64,000 nt of DNA from Halomonas qaidamensis (lineage in GTDB: Bacteria; Pseudomonadota; Gammaproteobacteria; Pseudomonadales; Halomonadaceae): the NCBI RefSeq assembly GCF_025917315.1, contig NZ_CP080627.1, forward strand, positions 3,410,001 through 3,474,000, in the 5' to 3' direction. Each line of letters begins with the position of its first letter. Within the stretch, counting starts at the first letter, position 1. A model generated the notes under the pieces. It was not told the DNA's origin. It saw only the letters and a list, made by a program, of their open reading frames with translations, and did not search any database. Below, piece by piece: positions 1 to 7,535 of the stretch. Both the position numbers and the translations under genes were made by a program.

Positions 1-1046
1 ATGCCCACTATGTAAAAGGCCAGCCTCTGCAGCCGCGCACGCTGCTCTACCCCGTATTTGGCGAGCGCCTCATGCGCGGCCCGCTTGGTGGCGTGGTAGA
101 TGCCTGCTGCGTGATTGCGTTGGTAGCCGGTACGGTCGGCCCCATCGGGTTTCTGGCCACCCAGGTCAGCTTTGGCTTACACGAACTGTTCGGCTTACCC
201 GAAGGCTATCCAGGACAGCTAATTATTCTTGCGGTATTGGGTTGTATTTACGTGCTCTCCTCCATGAGTGGTGTACATAAAGGCATCCAGTTGCTCAGCC
301 GTTTTAATGTGCTACTGGCCCTCGCTATCGGCGCGGTGATTATTGTATTTGGCCCTACGCTGTTTTTGGTTAACACCTATGTGTCTAGCATGGGCGCTTA
401 CGTGAGCGAGTTCTTCACCATGGCCACCATGACTGCGGATACCGCACCCGATTGGTGGATGCAGTGGTGGACAGTGTTTTTCTTTGCTTGGTTTATTGGC
501 TATGCACCGCTGATGGCGATTTTCGTGGCGCGTATTTCACGCGGGCGTAGTATTCGCGAAATGATTCTTGCCGTGGCGATACTCGCCCCTATTGCGACTA
601 CCATATGGTTTACCCTGCTGGGCGGATCGGGCATTTATTATCAGCTCACGGGCGTAATTGATCTGACCGAGGCGCTGAATAACTTCCAGTTTGATGTAGC
701 GACGCTCACCGTGGCCCAAGCCCTGCCCGGCGGCACATGGATGGCGCTGGCGATTCTATTACTAACCACCATTTTTGTCGCCACTACCGGCGATTCTATG
801 AGCTACGCCATTGCCGTTGTGGGTGCCGGCCATGATGATCCTAACCCTTACGTGCGTGCCTTTTGGGGGATTGCCATGGCGCTAATGGCGGCGGTGCTGC
901 TGTATATGGGGGCCGGTCAAATTGGCGCGTTGCAGCAGTTTATTGTAATTACGGCGATTCCTGTTTCACTCATCTTGCTACCATCACTGTGGAATGGCCC
1001 ACAAGCGGCCTACGCCATGGCGCGTGAACAAGGCATTATCGAATAA
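1..1046 (+). CDS. BCCT family transporter, 5'-truncated by the window edge
   Basis: This is the C-terminal part of a betaine/carnitine/choline-type secondary transporter of the inner membrane, which imports quaternary-ammonium or related osmolytes with Na+ or H+. The reading frame is already open at base 3 and runs to a TAA at 1044-1046, so the true start lies outside the window. The first ATG (72) is internal. About eight hydrophobic segments remain. The family signature helix is recognisable (WWTVFFFAWFIGYAP, about 155 codons into the visible part), followed by the conserved loop ARISRGRSIREM. Compared with BetP (from memory), some tryptophans of the substrate-binding aromatic box on this helix are replaced by Phe and Tyr, so the substrate may not be glycine betaine. 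The family call is firm; the substrate is unknown. Confidence 0.9.
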   Translation, partial: AHYVKGQPLQPRTLLYPVFGERLMRGPLGGVVDACCVIALVAGTVGPIGFLATQVSFGLHELFGLPEGYPGQLIILAVLGCIYVLSSMSGVHKGIQLLSRFNVLLALAIGAVIIVFGPTLFLVNTYVSSMGAYVSEFFTMATMTADTAPDWWMQWWTVFFFAWFIGYAPLMAIFVARISRGRSIREMILAVAILAPIATTIWFTLLGGSGIYYQLTGVIDLTEALNNFQFDVATLTVAQALPGGTWMALAILLLTTIFVATTGDSMSYAIAVVGAGHDDPNPYVRAFWGIAMALMAAVLLYMGAGQIGALQQFIVITAIPVSLILLPSLWNGPQAAYAMAREQGIIE

Positions 1047-1064
1047 CCGTCGATAGCTCTTTTA

Positions 1065-1889
1065 TCATAACCCTTCCAGCAGTCGTAGAAGCATCTGCGG
1101 CTGCTGGTTAGCCTGTGCCAAAATAGCGATACCGGCCTGTTGCAGAATTTGCGCGCGAATTAGGTTAGAGACTTCTTTGGCATAGTCAGCATCTTGAATG
1201 CGTGACTGAGCGGCAGACGTATTAATAATGTTGGTATTGAGTCCATCAATCACACTCTCGAAGCGATTTTGCACCGCGCCTAAATAACTCCGCTGGCGAT
1301 CCACCTGTTTGATCGCGTCATCCATTGCCTTTAGCGGGCCGTCGGTTGCGCTGCCACCGTCTAACACGCTAAACCCTTCCAGCCCCAGTGCCTGTCTATT
1401 CATGGCTGCAAAGCGCACCGCAATGCTATCGCCATCGTTAGCACCCACCTGAATATTGACCGCCTTGGTACTATCAAAAAAACCAATGCCGTTGAAGTTG
1501 CTCTGCTCGGCAATACGATCAATCTCTTCTAAACGCTGATCAATCTCGTCTTGAATGGAAACAAGATCCTCGGAAGCGTTAGTACCATTAGCTGCTTGTA
1601 CACTCAGTTCACGGATACGCTGTAAATTATCGTTGATTTGGTTGAGCGAGCCTTCCGCTGTTTGCACCATGGAAATACCATCATTGGTATTGCGAATGGC
1701 TTGGTTCATACCACGAATTTGCGCCCCCATGCGGTTGGCAATCGCCAGGCCAGCAGGGTCATCTTTGGCACTATTGATACGCAGCCCAGAAGAGAGACGC
1801 TCCATGGCAGTGAGCATGGCCTGCTGGCTGCCACGCAGATTGTTCTGCACGGCAAGAGACATCAAATTCGTATTTAGGCTGAGCAACAC
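1065..1889 (-). CDS. fliC: Flagellin (short form)
   Basis: Flagellar filament subunit, exported through the flagellar type III apparatus. The 274 residues contain the conserved coiled-coil N-terminus (NTNLMSLAVQNNL, residues 6-18) and the D0 C-terminus (IRAQILQQAGIAILAQAN), with almost no variable D2/D3 domain between them. It is therefore near the minimal flagellin size. Start: GTG at 1889 aligns residue for residue with the usual MALTINTN beginning and has GGAG a few bases upstream; TTG at 1886 is a possible alternative. A perfect sigma-28 -10 box lies 55 bp upstream. No other flagellar gene is nearby: it sits between a transporter and folK, so it is an orphan flagellin in this window. Confidence 0.95.
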   Translation of the reverse strand: MLLSLNTNLMSLAVQNNLRGSQQAMLTAMERLSSGLRINSAKDDPAGLAIANRMGAQIRGMNQAIRNTNDGISMVQTAEGSLNQINDNLQRIRELSVQAANGTNASEDLVSIQDEIDQRLEEIDRIAEQSNFNGIGFFDSTKAVNIQVGANDGDSIAVRFAAMNRQALGLEGFSVLDGGSATDGPLKAMDDAIKQVDRQRSYLGAVQNRFESVIDGLNTNIINTSAAQSRIQDADYAKEVSNLIRAQILQQAGIAILAQANQQPQMLLRLLEGL

Positions 1890-1943
1890 GCGTCTCCGAA
1901 GAAGGCTAGCCTCGCCATGTCAACAGTGGCGGCTATAGACCTA

Positions 1944-1970
1944 TTATCGGCAGCTAGACGAAAATCATGA
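1944..1970 (-). promoter_or_regulatory. Sigma-28 (FliA)-like promoter of the flagellin gene
   Basis: On the minus strand GCCGATAA (1944-1951) matches the flagellar sigma-28 -10 consensus exactly. The -35 position 15 bp upstream reads TCAT instead of TAAA, and it overlaps the 3' end of folK. The distance to the GTG start is 55 bp. The -10 match and the gene it serves make this likely; the -35 is weak. Confidence 0.65.
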
Positions 1971-2411
1971 ATGTGCTCGTTGCTTTAGGCTGCGACCACT
2001 AGCAGCAAGAACGTCATCTACCGGACGACGCACATAGCTGTGTTGATAGTAACCGTCATCGATGACCTCCCCATCCCATGCCACGATATCTAAATCCATC
2101 GTTCTCGGCCCTGATTTGATGGGGCCACGCACCCGTCCCAGTCGGTTTTCTACCTCTTTTAAGTAAGCGCGAAAGGCATCGTGGTCCAGAGAAGTACGCA
2201 CAAGTAGCGCCGAGTTCAGGAAGTCCGGCTGATGCTGGTAACCCACTGGCGCCGTGCGGATCGCCTCTGAACGTGCGATAAGCTCGCATTCACTGCTCAA
2301 GATGGACAACGCTTCATTAAAGTGGCGCTCTGGTTCAATGTTAGTGCCCAGAGAGATTAAGCATTCATGGTGGGCCGTATTGGTGGGCGTGTGTAACGGC
2401 ATTCGTGGCAT
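1965..2411 (-). CDS. folK: 2-amino-4-hydroxy-6-hydroxymethyldihydropteridine diphosphokinase (HPPK)
   Basis: Transfers pyrophosphate from ATP to 6-hydroxymethyl-7,8-dihydropterin in folate synthesis (cytosolic). The 148-residue protein has the N-terminal ISLGTN strand, the pterin-binding region PVGYQHQPDFLNSALL and the signature GPRTMDLDIV, whose two Asp residues bind Mg2+. The length is typical, or slightly short at the C-terminus. It is divergent from a FolM-like reductase 200 bp away, which suggests a small pterin/folate locus. Many Halomonadaceae also carry a folK next to panB, so this may be a second copy; that cannot be judged from this window. The chosen ATG at 2411 has no strong ribosome site, and ATG at 2402 is an alternative. 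Confidence 0.93.
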   Translation of the reverse strand: MPRMPLHTPTNTAHHECLISLGTNIEPERHFNEALSILSSECELIARSEAIRTAPVGYQHQPDFLNSALLVRTSLDHDAFRAYLKEVENRLGRVRGPIKSGPRTMDLDIVAWDGEVIDDGYYQHSYVRRPVDDVLAASGRSLKQRAHS

Positions 2412-2614
2412 AGCTGCATCCTAATCTAGGGGGCATAGCGCAAAGCGCATAAGGCAATAACTGACTCTGAATCATTTAAGGTGACTGATAAGATTAGCTG
2501 GCCTGCTAATTTGTTCAAGCCCTGTACAAGTTATTGACAAACGCTACGCTCACGCAGAAAGTTCTACTTAACGCGCGATACGATGAACCATGACTCTACC
2601 TTGGGGAACTTTGA

Positions 2615-3361
2615 ATGAGCACACCTGCAGCACTCGTTACTGGCGGCGCAACGCGCCTAGGCCGCTATTTCGCTGAAGCCCTTGCAGATAAAGGCTATGA
2701 CATTGCCTTACACGTGAATAGCTCACGTGATGAAGCCGAAGTCGTTGCCAAGACGATTCGCGCCAAGGGTCAGCGCTGTGAAATAGTCCCATGCAATTTC
2801 TTGAGCGATTCGCCTGAAGCCCTTATTACCACTGCCAAACAGCACTTCCCGAACCTTAGTGTGCTGCTTAATAGCGCCTCTGCCTATGAACCTTCGCCCA
2901 TAGCAGAGACCGATATAGCCATGCTGGAAACCCAATTTAGGGTCAACATGTTTACGCCTTTGTTACTGACGCGGTACTTTTCAGAAGCCGTAGAAAAGGG
3001 GCAAGTCATCAACATTATTGATAATAAAGTGGCTTATCACCAATACCCCTATGCGGCGTATTTACTGTCCAAAAAGAGTCTTGCCGAGATGACACGCATG
3101 GCGGCATTAGAATTTGCACCTCGTCTGCGTATTAACGGTATTGCCCCCGGCGTGGTGCTGCCCGCCTCTCAACGCACCAGCGACTATATTCAATGGCGTA
3201 TTGAAGGTATTCCGGTTAAGCACCAGGGCAACCCAGCCCACCTTGTACAAGCCTTGCACTATTTATTAGACAATGATTTTGTTGCTGGACAAATTCTGTT
3301 TGTTGACGGCGGCGAATCAATCAACCTTGAAGGGCGTCATTCCGAAAATTATCCAGGTTGA
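2615..3361 (+). CDS. folM: FolM-like dihydromonapterin/dihydrofolate reductase (SDR family)
   Basis: NADPH-dependent short-chain dehydrogenase/reductase of 248 residues. The cofactor motif TGGATRLG (residues 9-16) is the TGxxxRxG form of pteridine reductases (PTR1/FolM) rather than the usual TGxxxGxG. The catalytic Tyr and Lys are in YAAYLLSKK, and NGIAPG follows as expected. FolM reduces dihydromonapterin to tetrahydromonapterin, and weakly dihydrofolate. The divergent folK next door supports the pterin assignment. The ATG at 2615 follows a GGGGAA ribosome-binding stretch. Substrate is inferred from the motif and neighbour; the SDR fold is certain. Confidence 0.85.
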   Translation: MSTPAALVTGGATRLGRYFAEALADKGYDIALHVNSSRDEAEVVAKTIRAKGQRCEIVPCNFLSDSPEALITTAKQHFPNLSVLLNSASAYEPSPIAETDIAMLETQFRVNMFTPLLLTRYFSEAVEKGQVINIIDNKVAYHQYPYAAYLLSKKSLAEMTRMAALEFAPRLRINGIAPGVVLPASQRTSDYIQWRIEGIPVKHQGNPAHLVQALHYLLDNDFVAGQILFVDGGESINLEGRHSENYPG

Positions 3362-3374
3362 TAGCCACACGCCC

Positions 3375-3405
3375 AAAAAATTAGGGCTGCCCGCAGGCAG
3401 CCCTA
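3375..3405 (-). terminator. Intrinsic terminator for the ybiO-type gene
   Basis: Perfect 10-bp stem TAGGGCTGCC (3382-3391) / GGCAGCCCTA (3396-3405) with a CGCA loop. On the minus strand it is followed by a run of T (complement of 3375-3380). It lies 48 bp beyond the stop of the channel gene, between convergent genes. On the plus strand there is no T-run, so it mainly serves the minus-strand gene. Confidence 0.85.
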
Positions 3406-3452
3406 GTATCAACGCTCTCATCGCGTCTTCAGTGATGACACGCCGTTACGAC

Positions 3453-5870
3453 TTAAACATCGTCAACGTCATCATGATCAGGCTTCAGATGGTCAGGCTC
3501 ACTGGTAGCCTGAGTTGACTGACCTGACTGACCTGACTGACCTGACTGACCTGACTGACCTGTTGACGGTTCGCTTCCCTCACGGATTGGCGATGTTTCT
3601 ACCTTTTTCCGTTCAGCGGTGGAATCCAACACGCGCACATTAGCGGGTGGTGTTTTCCCCCCTTTGGTTTCACCAAAGTAGAGCGTGGTATGCGGGAACG
3701 GTATCTCGATACCGGCCGCATCAAAACGCAGTTTCACTAAACGATTGTAGGCACGGCCTACTCCCCACTGATCGCCCGGCGTGGTTTTGATCACCACACG
3801 AATATTGACAGAACTATCAGCCAGTGCGGTAACGCCTGCAACGGTCAGATCGGCCAACAGCTTATGGCCATGCTCTTCGCTGGCTTGCAGATCTTCAAAC
3901 GCCAGCTGCAGCTGCTCAATTGCTTCGTCAATGCTTTCGTTATAGCCAATACCGTATTCACCAACGTGATTACCGTACTCACGCATATAGTTAGACACAG
4001 TATCAACACTGGAGAACGGCACGATATGGTAAGTGCCCGACAGATCGCGAATACCCACTGAGCGAATACTGAGTCGCTCAGCGGTACCTGTGACACCGCC
4101 AACGGTCACTACATCGCCAGTATTCATGGCGTTTTCTACCTGAATGAAAACACCGGTAATAACGTCCTGCACTAGTTTTTGGGCACCAAAACCAATGGCA
4201 AGGCCTAGCACACCTGCACCGGCAATCAATGGCCCGATATTAATACCGATTTCCGATAGCACGATCATGCCGGTAATCGTCACCATGGCAATAGCCAAGG
4301 CATTACGGAACAAACTTAGCAGTGTTTTAGCACGCGCTGAGGGTTCGCCGTGGCCGGTTTCGGGGTTGAGTTTGTGCTCAATCAAACTTGCCAAGCCTAA
4401 CCAGATACCTAGCGAAACAATTAAGATAACCGCCACGCTGATCAATTTACCAACGAGGTTAGCGCCACGTTCTGAGGCGTACCAAGAGGCTAGGTCGAAC
4501 GCTCCCCAGGCATCTAGCACCACCATAATAACGGCCACCACAATGACCGTACGCAGCACACGCAGCGCATTCGGTACATAACTATTTAAGCGCACTTCTA
4601 ACAGGGGCAACTTGCGGCGCAGGTCATCGGATAGCTGAATACGACGGCCAATCGTTTGCGTAAGAAACGCCGAGACTAAAAGACCGATAACCACGGCAGC
4701 AAGTGTTTTCAAGGTGGCAAACAGGACAAACGGCAGTGCATCGCCAGGGCGTATCAGTGTCAGTACGAACACCATCAAGAAGTAGAACAGCGCAAACAAA
4801 TGCCAAGTGCGAGCAAATAACTGTAGTGAGACCCGGCTAGCAGTTAATGTGGAGCGCCCAGCCATTAGGTTCAGGTTGTCACGCAGGCGCAACCGATTTT
4901 TAAGCACGACCACCACGGCATAAATGAACGCCAACAGCATGATAAAGGTGCCAACTGCTTGGCCGAGGGTGGCTGCGATATAGAAATTAACTAGCGGTAC
5001 AACCACCATTAAACCATAACCAACCATGCCAATTAAGCGCGCCAGCCAGCGGTTCCAGTAGGAGGCTTCTTGCGCTGAAATTGGTAGCAGCCGCAGCCCT
5101 TCATAGCGTGAAGAGAACAGCATACGCACACCGGCCTTCAGCAGCTCAATAAACAAGAAGGCATTGAGGAATAACGAAGCGCGGGTGGAAAGCTCACCGG
5201 TTTCACCCACCGCAAACGCTGCTACTAAGTTACCGCCAACGTAGGCAAAAGCTACTAGTAAAACGTCGACTACCGCGGCAATGGCAACACACAGCACTAA
5301 CCGCAGCACAGGTGTTAAGCCACTGCCTTGCTGAGACCAACCACTTATCTTAGTAAATAATGATTTCGCCAAACGACGGAAAAGTATAAATATTGCGAAG
5401 GTCGCAACGATCACAATACCTAAGTTAATCGCAGCACTAACGAACGCGGCCATGTCGAACGTGCTAGTACCTTGACCAGTAAACAGGCCACCGATAACGG
5501 CCACTGCCTGCTCTATCTGCCCGCCAACATCACCGACCACGCGGCTGGTCAGCTCAGCAAGCTGGCGAGGCAGCGATACATCTTCAGGGGCAATATCGCT
5601 CCCCTGTGCAGCAGCTTGAGGTGACAGCTCGCTGGTCAACTCATTGGGTAACCCGGATGCTTGATTTCGCAACAGCTCAATCAGCTCTTGGCGCGCCTGA
5701 TCATCCTCTAGCAGATCGGCCAGTGCCGAATAAGAGGGCTGTTCTTCTGCGTTAGCGGTGTCTTCGCTTCCTGCACTTAGCGTAGTTTGAGCCAACGCAG
5801 GCGTTGTCAGAAAGGCAAATAGCATCACTAACCAGACGCCTAGCCAGGGGAATAAACGTAATGGCGTCAC
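3453..5870 (-). CDS. ybiO: YbiO-type mechanosensitive channel (large MscS family)
   Basis: Inner-membrane mechanosensitive channel protecting against hypo-osmotic shock. The 805 residues comprise a signal peptide (1-27, ending TTPALAQ), a periplasmic segment with YSALADLLEDD resembling E. coli YbiO, about ten membrane helices, and a C-terminal MscS core with the Gly/Ala-rich pore helix (GAGVLGLAIGFGAQ) and beta domain (NTGDVVTVGGVTGTAE). It is about 60 residues longer than E. coli YbiO, mainly through a hydrophilic tail with (GQS)n repeats. Start is GTG at 5870 with GGGAGG upstream. It is monocistronic, ending at its own terminator. Large osmotic channels suit a halophile. Confidence 0.9.
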   Translation of the reverse strand: MTPLRLFPWLGVWLVMLFAFLTTPALAQTTLSAGSEDTANAEEQPSYSALADLLEDDQARQELIELLRNQASGLPNELTSELSPQAAAQGSDIAPEDVSLPRQLAELTSRVVGDVGGQIEQAVAVIGGLFTGQGTSTFDMAAFVSAAINLGIVIVATFAIFILFRRLAKSLFTKISGWSQQGSGLTPVLRLVLCVAIAAVVDVLLVAFAYVGGNLVAAFAVGETGELSTRASLFLNAFLFIELLKAGVRMLFSSRYEGLRLLPISAQEASYWNRWLARLIGMVGYGLMVVVPLVNFYIAATLGQAVGTFIMLLAFIYAVVVVLKNRLRLRDNLNLMAGRSTLTASRVSLQLFARTWHLFALFYFLMVFVLTLIRPGDALPFVLFATLKTLAAVVIGLLVSAFLTQTIGRRIQLSDDLRRKLPLLEVRLNSYVPNALRVLRTVIVVAVIMVVLDAWGAFDLASWYASERGANLVGKLISVAVILIVSLGIWLGLASLIEHKLNPETGHGEPSARAKTLLSLFRNALAIAMVTITGMIVLSEIGINIGPLIAGAGVLGLAIGFGAQKLVQDVITGVFIQVENAMNTGDVVTVGGVTGTAERLSIRSVGIRDLSGTYHIVPFSSVDTVSNYMREYGNHVGEYGIGYNESIDEAIEQLQLAFEDLQASEEHGHKLLADLTVAGVTALADSSVNIRVVIKTTPGDQWGVGRAYNRLVKLRFDAAGIEIPFPHTTLYFGETKGGKTPPANVRVLDSTAERKKVETSPIREGSEPSTGQSGQSGQSGQSGQSTQATSEPDHLKPDHDDVDDV
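3517..3562. repeat. 9-bp tandem repeat (five units) inside the channel gene tail
   Basis: Five exact copies of GACTGACCT (3517-3561). On the minus strand each unit encodes Gly-Gln-Ser, giving the GQS repeats near the channel's C-terminus. The unit is a multiple of three, so slippage would lengthen or shorten the tail without breaking the frame. Confidence 0.95.
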
Positions 5871-5923
5871 ACCTAAACCTCCCTTTGGGTGAGTCTTTTA
5901 CTCAATATCATTACTAACTCGTC

Positions 5924-5970
5924 TTATGCACATCATCGTTTTATGCACATCATTCGTTTATGCACATCAT
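5924..5970. repeat. Three 13-bp direct repeats upstream of the channel gene
   Basis: TTATGCACATCAT occurs exactly at 5924-5936, 5941-5953 and 5958-5970, with a constant period of 17 bp. The repeats lie 54-100 bp upstream of the channel start. The spacing could fit a multimeric regulator site or simple tandem duplication. Function is unknown. Confidence 0.9.
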
Positions 5971-6077
5971 AGTGCACCCTATTCACATTGCACTCCACGT
6001 GGGTGCAAGAGTTGTATAAAGATAAACAGGGTAACATGAGAAAAAGAGCGTGGCTCGCCACTCGCTTTGTCAATACC

Positions 6078-6095
6078 AGTAACATTAATGTTACT
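6078..6095. promoter_or_regulatory. 18-bp perfect palindrome
   Basis: AGTAACATTAATGTTACT is a perfect dyad between yqaA and the channel gene. It lies downstream of yqaA and more than 200 bp upstream of the channel, so it may be a protein-binding site or a weak terminator stem. No T-run follows on either strand. Only the symmetry is certain. Confidence 0.4.
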
Positions 6096-6118
6096 TAAGC
6101 TTGCCTTTTCATTTAGAC

Positions 6119-6550
6119 CTAACCACAAAGCGGCGCCAGCCATTGGTGGGCTAACGCCAACAGCAGCCCATAGCGTGCCCCCTTGGCGACCACAATCCAA
6201 AGTAACGCACGCCACCAGGGCAATCTAAAAACGCCTGCGAGCACAGTGAGGGGGTCACCAAGAACGGGTGCCCAGGAAAGCAGTAAGCTGACTTCGCCGA
6301 AACGTTTGTACCAATGCTCTGCCCGCGCTAAGCCAGCCGGCGACGCTGGGAACCAGCGGCGATGTTGAAACTGGCGAGCATAACGCCCCAGCGCCACATT
6401 GATCATACTGCCTAGTGTGTTACCAGCGGTGGCGACAAGCCAAAGTCCGAGCGCTGGCTCACCTAAGCACCACAACCGAGCCAGCCACACTTCTGAGCCA
6501 CCCGGTAGCAGGGTGGCGCTAGCCAGCGCCACCCAGAACAGGCTAAACAT
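6119..6550 (-). CDS. yqaA: YqaA family (DedA-like) membrane protein
   Basis: Small inner-membrane protein of 143 residues with about four hydrophobic segments, related to the SNARE-associated/DedA superfamily. The YqaA hallmarks visible are the N-terminal LLPGGSEVWL and GNTLGSMINVALGRYAR, and later RFGEVSLLLSWAPVLGDPLTVLAGVFR. DedA relatives take part in membrane lipid recycling and proton-motive-force maintenance, but YqaA itself has no firm function. It follows the IclR gene on the same strand after about 46 bp and could be co-transcribed. Confidence 0.85.
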   Translation of the reverse strand: MFSLFWVALASATLLPGGSEVWLARLWCLGEPALGLWLVATAGNTLGSMINVALGRYARQFQHRRWFPASPAGLARAEHWYKRFGEVSLLLSWAPVLGDPLTVLAGVFRLPWWRALLWIVVAKGARYGLLLALAHQWLAPLCG

Positions 6551-6596
6551 AATAAGAGCCGCCTTTATCAGTCATCACTGATGAGCAAAGCACTGC

Positions 6597-7418
6597 TTAT
6601 TGGGGCAGTTGGCCACCTAGTTGTAAGGTGATTTCGTTAGCGATTGTGCGCACTAATGCACCCAGCGCTAGCAAGCGCTCTTCAGGAATGCGTGCCATGG
6701 GGCCAGACACGGAAATGGCCGCTAGCGGCGTACCATGTTCATCGTGAATACAGGCAGCAACGCAGTGTAAGCCCACCGCATGCTCCTCACGGTCACAGGC
6801 AAACCCCTGAGTGCGAATAGCCGCCATTTCGGCCAATAGTTCATCGGATTGATGCAGGGTATTTTCAGTCACCCGGGCAAGGTCATAACCTTTAAGCAGA
6901 CGGGCACGCTCGTCTTCGCTCATCCAGGCCAGTAAGGCCTTACCCACCCCGGAGGCATGCAGCGGCGCCCGAGAGCCTAAACGAGTAATCATACGCATCA
7001 TCTGCGGCGACTCATGCTGGGCAAGAAATACCGCCGTCGCACCATCCCGAATGCCCAAGTTTGCCGTTTCGCCCGTTTCTGCGGTTAAACGGCGCAAAAA
7101 AGGCCTGCTTTGGGTGACGACATCGCGTGCTTCTAAAAAGCTGTTACCAATACGGAAGGTTTTAACATCAATACGCCAAAGCCCCTGCTCACTCTCTTGA
7201 GTTACAAACCCCTGGCTCTGTAGCGCCTGCAACAAGCGGTGAGTGGTGGAGGGTGCCAAATCAGCCATTTCCGCTAACTCTGACAGGGCTAACCCTAATG
7301 GGCTGGCCGACAAATACTCTAACAGCGTGAGGCCTCGTACTAATGATTGGCTGTGCCCACCATTCGCCTTGGTGGCCCCTGCCGGACGTCCGACTGACCT
7401 GCGCTTAACATCACTCAC
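6597..7418 (-). CDS. IclR family transcriptional regulator
   Basis: Cytosolic DNA-binding regulator with an N-terminal winged helix (SQSLVRGLTLLEYL through STTHRLLQALQSQGF) and a C-terminal GAF-like effector domain (LHASGVGKALLAWM; CVAACIHDEHGTPLAAISVSGP). Start: GTG at 7418 is preceded by AGGAG at 8-bp spacing, and the protein then begins MSDVKRRS. The upstream ATG at 7454 has no ribosome site and adds a poor 12-residue extension. IclR proteins usually control neighbouring catabolic genes; the crotonase-fold gene just upstream on the same strand is the obvious candidate, but the ligand is unknown. Confidence 0.9.
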   Translation of the reverse strand: MSDVKRRSVGRPAGATKANGGHSQSLVRGLTLLEYLSASPLGLALSELAEMADLAPSTTHRLLQALQSQGFVTQESEQGLWRIDVKTFRIGNSFLEARDVVTQSRPFLRRLTAETGETANLGIRDGATAVFLAQHESPQMMRMITRLGSRAPLHASGVGKALLAWMSEDERARLLKGYDLARVTENTLHQSDELLAEMAAIRTQGFACDREEHAVGLHCVAACIHDEHGTPLAAISVSGPMARIPEERLLALGALVRTIANEITLQLGGQLPQ

Positions 7419-7535
7419 CTTACTTTCTCCTGAAGGCGCCTCTCCTGAAGGCATAAAGTGAGTGAGGATAACGCGCCAGCGGGGCCGCTGTCGCGTTTAC
7501 GGAAACAAATTCCACCAATGATAGCGCAGAGCTTA

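Noticed and set aside
4144..4581. Open frame of 145 codons antisense to the channel gene
   Set aside because: Low-complexity Ser/Thr/Ile/Pro composition typical of the antisense of membrane-protein code.
5924..5970. Possible CRISPR array
   Set aside because: Repeats are only 13 bp with 4-bp spacers; no cas genes and no unique spacers of 30 bp.
7419..7454. ATG 7454 as start of the IclR gene
   Set aside because: No ribosome site; GTG 7418 has AGGAG at ideal spacing and yields a normal N-terminus.
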